A DNA stretch of 19,681 bases from Sphingomonadales bacterium (GTDB taxonomy: Bacteria; Pseudomonadota; Alphaproteobacteria; Sphingomonadales; Sphingomonadaceae): assembly GCA_028868335.1 (NCBI GenBank), contig JAGWUU010000019.1, forward strand, positions 1 to 19,681. The letters run 5' to 3'. The notes under the pieces are model-generated. The model was not told the origin of the DNA. It made no database searches and worked only from the letters and a program-made list of their open reading frames with translations. How positions within the stretch are numbered: position 1 is the stretch's first letter; each line of letters starts with the position of its first letter. The translations under genes and the position numbers were made by a program. Below, one piece after another: positions 14,484 to 19,681 of the stretch.

Positions 14484-16160
14484 TCAGTCGGTTGTCTGAC
14501 CGCGCAGCGAAAAGGCGGTGGCGCTGCGAACGGGCACGCGCACCACGCAGGTTACGCCGGAGCGATCGAAGCGCAGGTCGATCGGGGACTGCAACTCGTG
14601 GCTGACGATCTTTTCGATGAGGTCAAGGCCGAAGCCGCGCCGCGCCGGCGCCGTCACCGGTGGCCCGCCACTTTCGCGCCAATCGAGTTCGCACAGACCG
14701 GGATTCAGCAGGTTCCACCTTACCTCGACGCGACCTTCAGGCACGGAGAACGCGCCGTACTTGGCCGCATTGGTCGCCAGCTCGTGCAGGGCCAGCCCCA
14801 GCGACAAAGCATCCCTGGGCGCCAGGACGGCATCAGGTCCGGCGATGACGACATGGTTGTCGGACGGATCAAGGTAGGGCGCCAGTTCGCTCATCACCAC
14901 ATCGCGCACCGGGGCGTCCCTCCAATCGCGCTGCGACAGCAAATCGTGCGTTGCTGAAAGGGCACGGACGCGACCGGTCAGGCCCTCGGCAAAATCGTCG
15001 AGATCGACGGCGCGCCGCCGGGTCAGGGCGACGATGGATAGCACGTTGGCGAGGGTGTTCTTGACGCGGTGGTTGAGTTCGCGGGTAAGCGATGTGCGGA
15101 TCGATTCCTGCGCGGCGAACATTTCGAGCGTTCTGCGATCATCGGCCGCGCGGCCGATGACCACCATGATCAACGCCAGCAGCAGCAGGCTGACCACGGA
15201 GCCACCCACGAGCACAATCACCGAGGTCAGGGTCAGGCCAGGGGCATCGTTTGAAGTGACAACAAGCTTCCAGACCCGGTCTCCGAATGTGAAGCTGCGT
15301 TCGATGCGGTTGCCGCCGGTGTTGGGATAGGCAAGTTGTGCAAGCAGGTGGGCTGGCCCCGCCGGGCCGTCATAGAGCGCGGCACTGGCTTGGCCGTGGT
15401 GGAATCCGGTGCCGACCGTCTCAAGAAAATCCTGCACCCGCAACGGCGTATAGGCGAACCCCTTCGGCGCGCTGTTGATGCGCTCACCCTCGGAATCACG
15501 GCGAAACACCGGTATGAAGATGAGGACGCTGGGGGATGCAGCCAGGTCCGCGTCCTGAATCAGCTGGACCTTGCCACTGACCGCTGGCCGGCCACTGCGT
15601 ATGGCCCGGTCAATCGCGTCCTTGCGGGCGGGCTCCGAATACATGTCAAAGCCCAGCGCGCGCAAATTTATGGGCGAACGCGGCTCGAGAAGTTCGACTA
15701 CGGCGAGGCTGGAATCAGGGGACTTGGGCGCAGGTTGCACCGAGACGCCGGGCTGGTCGGATATGAATCGTAACTCATTCTCGAAACCGGGAACGTCGCG
15801 TCCCTTGATCCAGCGTATCCAACCCATGGCGAGCGCGCCGCGCGACAGGTGATTTGCGCTGAGATCGCCGACAAATCGGCCGAACTGCTGTGGCGAAACA
15901 TGTTCCGACACCGACAACAATGATGCCGCGGCATTGAGATAGGCGATGTTTTCGGTTGCCTTGCGTTGCAGTTCGCCGGCCAAAGCTGTGGCGTCGCGAT
16001 CGAGTTCAAGCCGACGCGTCCGGGAATCGGACTGCTCGATGTTGAGGGCCGCAAGCACCGTAACCAGCAAGCCGAAGCCAAACAGGGCAAAGGGCAGTCC
16101 ACCTGGGTAGCGCAGGAACCAAGCCTGGTTTCGTACTCGTTTCTCTAGCCTTCTCTCCAT
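14484..16160 (-). CDS. CHASE-domain HWE-family sensor histidine kinase, PhyP-like position
   Basis: 558 aa membrane sensor. TM1 is at about residues 22-41. A periplasmic CHASE-like domain follows (about 80-300; QQFGRFVGDL, ALAMGWIRWI, FIPVFRRD), then TM2 at about 311-337. The kinase core has the HWE-type H-box with H364 (ELNHRVKNTLANVLSIV), N464 (LHELATNAAKYGAFS), the defining W494-x-E496 (DWRESGGPP) and a G-box RRGFGLDLIE. All key residues are present, so kinase or phosphatase activity is possible. In Sphingomonas a kinase beside phyR, PhyP, sets the phosphorylation of PhyR; position and architecture support the same role here. It converges on phyR and diverges from nepR, with an outward-facing GSR promoter in the shared gap. 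The ribosome site is poor, so the start is uncertain. Confidence 0.92.
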   Translation of the reverse strand: MERRLEKRVRNQAWFLRYPGGLPFALFGFGLLVTVLAALNIEQSDSRTRRLELDRDATALAGELQRKATENIAYLNAAASLLSVSEHVSPQQFGRFVGDLSANHLSRGALAMGWIRWIKGRDVPGFENELRFISDQPGVSVQPAPKSPDSSLAVVELLEPRSPINLRALGFDMYSEPARKDAIDRAIRSGRPAVSGKVQLIQDADLAASPSVLIFIPVFRRDSEGERINSAPKGFAYTPLRVQDFLETVGTGFHHGQASAALYDGPAGPAHLLAQLAYPNTGGNRIERSFTFGDRVWKLVVTSNDAPGLTLTSVIVLVGGSVVSLLLLALIMVVIGRAADDRRTLEMFAAQESIRTSLTRELNHRVKNTLANVLSIVALTRRRAVDLDDFAEGLTGRVRALSATHDLLSQRDWRDAPVRDVVMSELAPYLDPSDNHVVIAGPDAVLAPRDALSLGLALHELATNAAKYGAFSVPEGRVEVRWNLLNPGLCELDWRESGGPPVTAPARRGFGLDLIEKIVSHELQSPIDLRFDRSGVTCVVRVPVRSATAFSLRGQTTD

Positions 16161-16232
16161 CCCCGTGCGTCATTCCCTGTTGCATATGTGCCGCAGGCCG
16201 CGACAGGGGTTGCGATCAACGCTGTCCATCCG

Positions 16233-16257
16233 GGAACTATAACCCATAGAAGTTGTT
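16233..16257 (+). promoter_or_regulatory. EcfG-type (GSR) promoter toward nepR-ecfG
   Basis: GGAAC (16233-16237), 16 bases and TGTT (16254-16257) match the GSR consensus with one change. The predicted start near 16264 leaves about 80 bases to nepR. Autoregulation of nepR-ecfG by EcfG is usual in alphaproteobacteria. A sigma-70-like pair, TTGCCC-N18-TAGATT (16265-16294), just downstream could give basal expression. Confidence 0.6.
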
Positions 16258-16259
16258 CC
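16235..16259 (-). promoter_or_regulatory. EcfG-type (GSR) promoter toward the sensor kinase
   Basis: The minus strand reads GGAAC (16259-16255), 16 bases and AGTT (16238-16235). It is interleaved with the opposite promoter because GGGAAC and GTTCCC form a dyad. The predicted start near 16228 gives about 68 bases of leader to the kinase gene. The last box differs from CGTT by one base. Confidence 0.5.
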
Positions 16260-16263
16260 CTCA

Positions 16264-16282
16264 CTTGCCCTGATTAGGCAAG
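16264..16282. repeat. 6-bp inverted repeat at the predicted nepR transcript start
   Basis: CTTGCC (16264-16269) and GGCAAG (16277-16282) are perfect reverse complements around a 7-base loop. It overlaps the predicted GSR transcript start and the possible sigma-70 -35 box, so it could be an operator or a leader hairpin. It is short enough to be chance. Confidence 0.4.
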
Positions 16283-16345
16283 TCGAATTAGATTTTGGGG
16301 ATATAGGGAAACTGCGGCGCGGTGTGGTGCCTGACGGAGCTTTCG

Positions 16346-16531
16346 TTGACTCAATCGTCTGACAAACGCCCCCCCGGGCAATCCGGCAGCAAGCCGAAGC
16401 GCAGCAGAGCGGCACGGCAGCCGGGGTGGGCCGATGGCTTGCGCAAGCTCTATGATAACGTCGTTACCGAACCTTTGCCTGACAGCTTCGAAGATCTCCT
16501 CAAGAAGCTTGATCAGGCCGACGATGACTGA
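16346..16531 (+). CDS. nepR: NepR, anti-sigma factor of EcfG
   Basis: 61 aa from a TTG start. The conserved NepR core is clear: GWADGLRKLYDNVVTEPLPD, then FEDLLKKLDQ, two helices that clamp EcfG and are displaced by phosphorylated PhyR. The basic, Pro/Ser-rich N-terminus (SSDKRPPGQSGSKPKRSRAARQ) is probably disordered, as in the family. Start choice: no ATG is in frame. TTG at 16346 has GGAG (16336-16339) 6 bases upstream and gives the usual length; GTG at 16322 gives 69 aa with a weak site. The last codons overlap the ecfG start by 8 bases, which couples their translation. Confidence 0.92.
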   Translation: MTQSSDKRPPGQSGSKPKRSRAARQPGWADGLRKLYDNVVTEPLPDSFEDLLKKLDQADDD

Positions 16532-17072
16532 CGTTGCGCATTCGTCGAAGGCGGGGCGCGGCGTGGCATCGGACCCGTTTCGTACCGAACTGCTGGCGCT
16601 CATGCCCCATCTGCGAGCCTTCGCCCGCGGATTGTGCGGTCGGCCGGACCAGGCGGACGACCTAGTGCAGGAAACGGTGGTTCGGGCATGGTCCGCCCGC
16701 GCGGCATTTGCGCCGGGCAGCAACATGAAGGCCTGGACCTTCACGATCCTGCGCAACCACTTCCTCAACGATCTGCGCAAGGCACGGCGCCAGACCCAGC
16801 TTGACCAGGAGACTGCCGAAACCATCCTGGTCGCCCGGCCCACGCAGGAGATGGGCGTGCATATGAGTGATCTTCAGCGTGCGCTTGATCAACTGTCGGC
16901 GGAGCGGCGCGAGGCGTTGTTGCTGGTAGGGGCAGGCGGATTTTCATACGAAGACGCCGCGCGGATCAGCGGGGTTCCCATCGGCACGATGAAGAGCCGG
17001 GTGGCACGCGGGCGCACCCAGCTCCATCATCTGCTCGGGGAATCGACCAACCTGCCTGCTCAGGACGGATAG
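16524..17072 (+). CDS. ecfG: EcfG, general stress response ECF sigma factor
   Basis: 182 aa. Region 2 is at about residues 22-92 (HLRAFARGLCG, ADDLVQETVVRAWSARAAF, NMKAWTFTILRNHFLNDLRKA), and region 4 is at about 120-172 (LSAERREALLLVGAGGFSYEDAARISGVPIGTMKSRVARGRTQL). It directs RNA polymerase to GGAAC-N16/17-CGTT promoters and is held by NepR. The ATG at 16524 lies inside the nepR end, giving an 8-base overlap and a fixed stoichiometric link. An upstream ATG at 16434 lies within nepR and is not family-like. The 3' end overlaps the 3' end of the convergent superoxide dismutase gene by 13 bases. Confidence 0.95.
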   Translation: MTDVAHSSKAGRGVASDPFRTELLALMPHLRAFARGLCGRPDQADDLVQETVVRAWSARAAFAPGSNMKAWTFTILRNHFLNDLRKARRQTQLDQETAETILVARPTQEMGVHMSDLQRALDQLSAERREALLLVGAGGFSYEDAARISGVPIGTMKSRVARGRTQLHHLLGESTNLPAQDG

Positions 17073-17674
17073 GTCCAGGGTTCGCCGCGGGAAAAGTTCT
17101 CGCTGGCGAAATTCCAGTCGAGCAGCCTGGCCGCAGCGGTCAGGTAGGCCTTCCGGTCGTTCTTGCGATCGAGGTAGTAGGCGTGCTCCCAAACGTCGAT
17201 CACCAGCAACGGACGCTTGTTGCCATCGGCCAACGGACAACCCGCATCGTGCGTGGTCACGATCGACAAATCCTTGCCGTCCGCCACCAGCCATGCCCAC
17301 CCCGATCCAAAATGTCCGACGCCCTGTTCGATCAGCACGTCGCACAGCTTTTCGGCCGAGCCATAGGTGGATGCGATTGCCTCGGCCAGCGCACCGTCCG
17401 GCGCGCTGCGGTTGGGTGTCAGGCTGTGCCAGTAGAAGCCGTGGTTCCACGCCTGAGCAGCCTGATTGAACAGCTTGGTGTCGTTTGCCACCGCCGCTGC
17501 GACAACGATGGAGTTGAGCGAAGCATCGGCAAGCGATGTTCCCGCGATCAGTTCGTTGGTCTTGTCGACATAGGCCCTGTGGTGCTTGCCATGATGCACG
17601 GCCAGGGTTTGCGCCGAGATGGCGGGCTCAAGCGCGGTTTCTGGATAGGGCAGGGAGATCAACGAGACAGACAT
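17060..17674 (-). CDS. sodB: superoxide dismutase, Fe-type
   Basis: 204 aa. It converts superoxide to oxygen and hydrogen peroxide. The metal ligands are visible in HHGKHHRAYV, AWNHGFYW and DVWEHAYYLD (Asp and His). The Gln of AAQAWNH in the first half, with Ala at the alternative site (TTHDAGCPL), fits Fe-type rather than Mn-type enzymes. Deviations are FNQAAQ for the usual FNNAAQ and a Cys in DAGCPL, so it is somewhat divergent and may be a second SOD of the genome. No signal peptide, so cytosolic. AGGAG lies 5 bases before the ATG. The stop overlaps the ecfG 3' end. It lies downstream of glsB on the same strand and could share its GSR promoter by read-through. Confidence 0.93.
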   Translation of the reverse strand: MSVSLISLPYPETALEPAISAQTLAVHHGKHHRAYVDKTNELIAGTSLADASLNSIVVAAAVANDTKLFNQAAQAWNHGFYWHSLTPNRSAPDGALAEAIASTYGSAEKLCDVLIEQGVGHFGSGWAWLVADGKDLSIVTTHDAGCPLADGNKRPLLVIDVWEHAYYLDRKNDRKAYLTAAARLLDWNFASENFSRGEPWTYPS

Positions 17675-17701
17675 GGCAACTCCTGGTTAGGGGCGGGGGC
17701 A

Positions 17702-17733
17702 ACGCCCGGAAAGGAGTGACCCGATCCGGGCGT
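17702..17733. repeat. 9-bp perfect inverted repeat upstream of sodB
   Basis: ACGCCCGGA (17702-17710) and TCCGGGCGT (17725-17733) are perfect reverse complements with a 14-base spacer, in the 115-base gap between glsB and sodB. It begins 28 bases before the sodB ATG. No T-run follows on the minus strand, so a leader structure or operator is more likely than a terminator. No GGAAC element is in this gap. Confidence 0.5.
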
Positions 17734-17789
17734 CAGGTGAATGCGGAGCCTGTGCCGTTTCCCGTATTCGGCCCAGGACGGAGTCGGCC

Positions 17790-18071
17790 TCAACGCATCG
17801 CGCGGCGACGGAAGAGGTAGATGATTCCCAGCACGACGATCGCGCCGACGAATGCCGAGATCAGTGACAGGGCATCGATTGTGCCGCCGGTCGCCGGGGC
17901 ACCCCCGATCAACGGCGAGATGAGAAACCCCGCAACGAAGGCGCCGGCGATGCCGACAATGACGTTGAGGACAGTGTCCTGTGGTCCTTCGGTTTGCGTG
18001 ACCAGACTTGCCAGCCAGCCCATTGCGCAACCGACTATCAAGACAACGATGAAAAACATGAGCGCGATCAT
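17790..18071 (-). CDS. GlsB/YeaQ/YmgE-family small membrane protein
   Basis: 93 aa with three hydrophobic helices (about 3-22, 34-55 and 67-86) and the family motif GWLASLVTQTEGPQDTVLNVIVGIAGAFVAGFL. It ends in a basic cytosolic tail (FRRRAMR). The family is often called transglycosylase-associated, but its biochemical role is unknown; members are commonly stress-induced. The ATG at 18071 is close behind AGGGGA, and an alternative ATG at 18059 gives 89 aa with a 12-base spacing, so the start is uncertain. A longer frame to 18479 covers the regulatory gap and is not real. A consensus GSR promoter ends 24 bases upstream, making it a predicted direct EcfG target. Confidence 0.88.
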   Translation of the reverse strand: MIALMFFIVVLIVGCAMGWLASLVTQTEGPQDTVLNVIVGIAGAFVAGFLISPLIGGAPATGGTIDALSLISAFVGAIVVLGIIYLFRRRAMR

Positions 18072-18094
18072 TCCCCTGGCTAGGTGATCATGCA

Positions 18095-18119
18095 AACGGA
18101 ACGGATCGCCATTGGTTCC
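18095..18119 (-). promoter_or_regulatory. EcfG-type (GSR) promoter of glsB, full consensus
   Basis: The minus strand reads GGAAC (18119-18115), exactly 16 bases and CGTT (18098-18095), a full match to the GSR consensus. The predicted transcript start near 18088 gives a leader of about 17 bases to the ATG at 18071. Confidence 0.72.
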
Positions 18120-18134
18120 CGACGACCTCTGGCG

Positions 18135-18172
18135 AAAACGGAGGCCTCCGGCATTGTTGTGTCGGAGGCCTC
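18135..18172 (-). terminator. intrinsic terminator in the glsB upstream region
   Basis: GAGGCCTCCG (18141-18150) and CGGAGGCCTC (18163-18172) form a perfect 10-bp stem around a 12-base loop. On the minus strand it is followed by TTTT (18138-18135). On the plus strand no T-run follows, so it faces the minus direction, where no annotated gene lies upstream. Confidence 0.6.
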
Positions 18173-18222
18173 GCAATTTCACCGCCGGCGGATTCGGGGG
18201 GAGGGTGCCGTGCGGTGGCCCG
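18135..18222 (-). ncRNA. candidate GSR-controlled small RNA
   Basis: Between a GSR-type promoter (18253-18229) and a strong intrinsic terminator (18172-18135) on the minus strand lie about 88 bases without a plausible reading frame. The predicted RNA starts near 18222. It has a C-rich run CCCTCCCCCC that could pair with G-rich ribosome sites, then a self-complementary CCGCCGGCGG, and finally the terminator hairpin and T-run. The layout fits a stress-induced trans-acting small RNA. It could instead be a leader or a decayed gene. Nothing of known family is recognised. Confidence 0.35.
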
Positions 18223-18228
18223 ATAGGA

Positions 18229-18253
18229 AACCGCCACGAGGCGATCGGGTTCC
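18229..18253 (-). promoter_or_regulatory. EcfG-like promoter upstream of the candidate small RNA
   Basis: The minus strand reads GGAAC (18253-18249), 16 bases and GGTT (18232-18229), one base off the GSR consensus. It does not directly precede a protein gene; it points to the terminator about 60 bases downstream. Confidence 0.45.
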
Positions 18254-18360
18254 CGCGTCGCATAAATTTTTTGAGGCAGCCTTGGCCGCCAAGGTGGCAA
18301 CGGTGGGGCATCGCACCGCGCTTTGTCAAAGTCGCGAACCGCGTCTGCGCACGGAGACTG

Positions 18361-18388
18361 TTGCACGACGGGGCTGCTGCGCTAGACT
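18361..18388 (+). promoter_or_regulatory. possible sigma-70-type promoter of the symporter-type sensor kinase
   Basis: TTGCAC (18361-18366), 16 bases and TAGACT (18383-18388) lie 32 bases before the ATG at 18421. Both boxes are reasonable for an alphaproteobacterial housekeeping promoter. Confidence 0.42.
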
Positions 18389-18420
18389 CCATCACGGGAG
18401 CAGGGACGGAACTTTCCGCT

Positions 18421-19681
18421 ATGGATCTCAAGTCCGCGGCACTTCTGGTGCTGACGCTGGTGTTGGTGCAGTTCGCCATCGCCGCCTTTGTCGAGGCGCG
18501 CGGGGAGCGGCTGGAGCGGCGCGTGCGGTTGCGTCACGGTGCCTATGCGCTGGCGCTTGGAGTCTATTGCACCAGTTGGACCTTCTACGGCGCCGTTGGG
18601 ACTGCCGTGCGCGAAGGCTGGAACTACCTGCCGATCTATGTCGCGCCGATCATGGTCCTGCTCTTCGCCCCACGCTTTCTCAGGAAGTTGACCCAGGCCG
18701 TCGCCGATGAGCAGGCGACAACCGTTTCGGACTTCATCGCCGCGCGCTTCGGCCACGATGTGATCGTTGCGCGGTTGGTCACGGTCATCGCGCTGGCCGG
18801 ATCGATTCCCTACGTTGCATTGCAATTGCGTTCGATCGGCACTGCCATGGCGCTGGTATCAGGGCAGCGGGTGGGGGTGCCGGTCATGATGCTGGCGGCG
18901 CTGCTGCTGGCGCTGTTCGCCGTGCTTTACGGAGCGCGGCGCTACGAGCTGGCCGGGCGCAGCGAGGGGCTGGTCTATGCAACCGGGCTCGATTCGCTGC
19001 TCAAGCTTGCCGCGCTCACCGCCGTCGCATTGCTTGCGCTGTCGATCCTCGGCCGCGAAAATCCGCATCTGGTGGATCGCAGCGTGGCGCAGTTGAAGGA
19101 AGGTTTCCGACCCGAGCACTTGTCGCTCGACACGGCGGTAATCGCCTTGCTTTCGGCCTTCGCGATCATTGCCCTGCCGCGCCAGTTCTACATGGGCCTG
19201 GTCGAGGCGCGCGCGCCGGGCGATCTTGTCCGGGCCCGCTTCGGACTATCCGCCTACATCGCCGTCATGGCCGCGCTGGCGCTGCCGATCGCCCTTGCGG
19301 GCGTGTCGCTGTTCGGGCCCGCGATCGCGCCGGATCGCTATGTGCTGCAACTCCCCATCGTTGCTGGGAGTTCGACGGTGCTGGCGGCCGCCTTGCTCGG
19401 CGGGGTGAGCGCCGCCGCTTCGATGGCGATCGTCGATACTACCGCGCTTGCCACCATGGTCTCCAATGACCTTGTCTTTCCCACGGTGCTGCGTTCCGAA
19501 GCCGCGCCGCAGGAAGGGGGCATCGGGCGGCGGATGCTGCAGGTCCGGCGGGTGTCGATCCTGGGGATCATGTTGCTGGCGCTGAGTTGGGCGATGATGG
19601 TTTCGCCGCGAAATTCGCTCGCATCGATCGGCCTGATCGCCTTTGCCGCGATGGCCCAGTTCTCGCCGCACCTGCTGCTGG
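18421..19681 (+). CDS. sensor kinase with sodium/solute-symporter-like domain (CbrA/CrbS type), N-terminal part
   Basis: Open to the window end, with 420 residues visible. The translation shows many hydrophobic helices in the pattern of the SSS/SLC5 symporter module of CbrA/CrbS-type kinases: an N-terminal helix (AALLVLTLVLVQFAIAAF), then YALALGVYCTSWTFYGAVG, the loop TTVSDFIAARFGHD, LPRQFYMGLVEARAPGDL, and later LLGGVSAAASMAIVDTTALATMVSNDLV. The YCTSWTFYG, SDFIAARFG and PRQFY blocks are typical of symporter-linked kinases rather than plain transporters; the expected PAS, HisKA and ATPase parts lie beyond the window. In other bacteria these kinases control carbon and nitrogen use or the acetate switch. 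The signal here is unknown. The ribosome site is weak. Confidence 0.82.
   Translation, partial: MDLKSAALLVLTLVLVQFAIAAFVEARGERLERRVRLRHGAYALALGVYCTSWTFYGAVGTAVREGWNYLPIYVAPIMVLLFAPRFLRKLTQAVADEQATTVSDFIAARFGHDVIVARLVTVIALAGSIPYVALQLRSIGTAMALVSGQRVGVPVMMLAALLLALFAVLYGARRYELAGRSEGLVYATGLDSLLKLAALTAVALLALSILGRENPHLVDRSVAQLKEGFRPEHLSLDTAVIALLSAFAIIALPRQFYMGLVEARAPGDLVRARFGLSAYIAVMAALALPIALAGVSLFGPAIAPDRYVLQLPIVAGSSTVLAAALLGGVSAAASMAIVDTTALATMVSNDLVFPTVLRSEAAPQEGGIGRRMLQVRRVSILGIMLLALSWAMMVSPRNSLASIGLIAFAAMAQFSPHLLL

Noticed and set aside
18098..18117. Plus-strand GGAAC followed by GTT in the glsB upstream gap
   Set aside because: The gap is 12 bases, too short for a GSR promoter; the same bases form the valid minus-strand promoter.
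18324..18329. TTGACA on the minus strand as a promoter of the candidate small RNA
   Set aside because: No acceptable -10 box follows at 16-18 bases.
18408..18437. GGAAC just before the symporter-type sensor kinase
   Set aside because: No xGTT box follows at 16 or 17 bases, and the predicted start would fall inside the gene.
18072..18479. N-terminal extension of the glsB frame (to 229 aa)
   Set aside because: It covers two promoters and a terminator, and its translation is unlike the family, which starts at the first membrane helix.
1..19681. CRISPR array, insertion sequence, prophage or toxin-antitoxin genes
   Set aside because: No regularly spaced repeats, transposase, phage or toxin-like reading frames were seen.

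Overview
The window is about 19.7 kb of GC-rich chromosomal DNA that looks like an alphaproteobacterium of the Sphingomonadales (Novosphingobium/Sphingomonas-like). Support for this: a complete PhyR/NepR/EcfG general stress response (GSR) locus with an HWE-family sensor kinase beside it, GSR-type promoters (GGAAC-N16/17-xGTT), an hflK-hflC-degP cluster, and a DUF1674/SdhAF4 gene divergent from an RsmB-type methyltransferase. The genus is an inference.

Region 1 (1-2303): membrane proteostasis genes on the minus strand, in the order hflK, hflC, then the 5' end of a Do-type periplasmic protease cut by the window edge. Region 2 (2304-6590): a plus-strand run of mrp (Fe-S carrier ATPase), a Tat-exported molybdopterin subunit of the isoquinoline oxidoreductase type, and hemH (ferrochelatase), closely spaced. 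Region 3 (6719-10296): mostly housekeeping genes: sdhAF4, an RsmB-like RNA methyltransferase, msrA, an N-carbamoylputrescine amidase, folK with a GTG start, and tRNA-Lys(UUU). Region 4 (10297-12330): a gene-poor 600-bp stretch, then an NAD(P)-dependent aldehyde dehydrogenase with a clear terminator.

Region 5 (12405-18172) is the most interesting. It carries the GSR core: phyR (anti-anti-sigma response regulator), a CHASE/HWE sensor kinase placed like PhyP, nepR (anti-sigma) overlapping ecfG (sigma), plus a second EcfG-type sigma factor followed by a single-domain response regulator. Fe-type superoxide dismutase and a GlsB/YeaQ-type membrane protein follow. I found five GSR-type promoters by eye. 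Two are interleaved in a palindrome and point outward to nepR-ecfG and to the kinase. One precedes the second sigma gene and one precedes glsB. The fifth points into an ~85-nt stretch that ends in an intrinsic terminator and contains a C-rich run: a candidate GSR-controlled small RNA. The region thus looks like a self-regulated stress module with its own output genes.

Region 6 (18361-19681): the N-terminal part of a large sensor kinase with a sodium/solute-symporter-like membrane module (CbrA/CrbS type), cut by the window edge.

All family assignments come from reading motifs; no database search was made.
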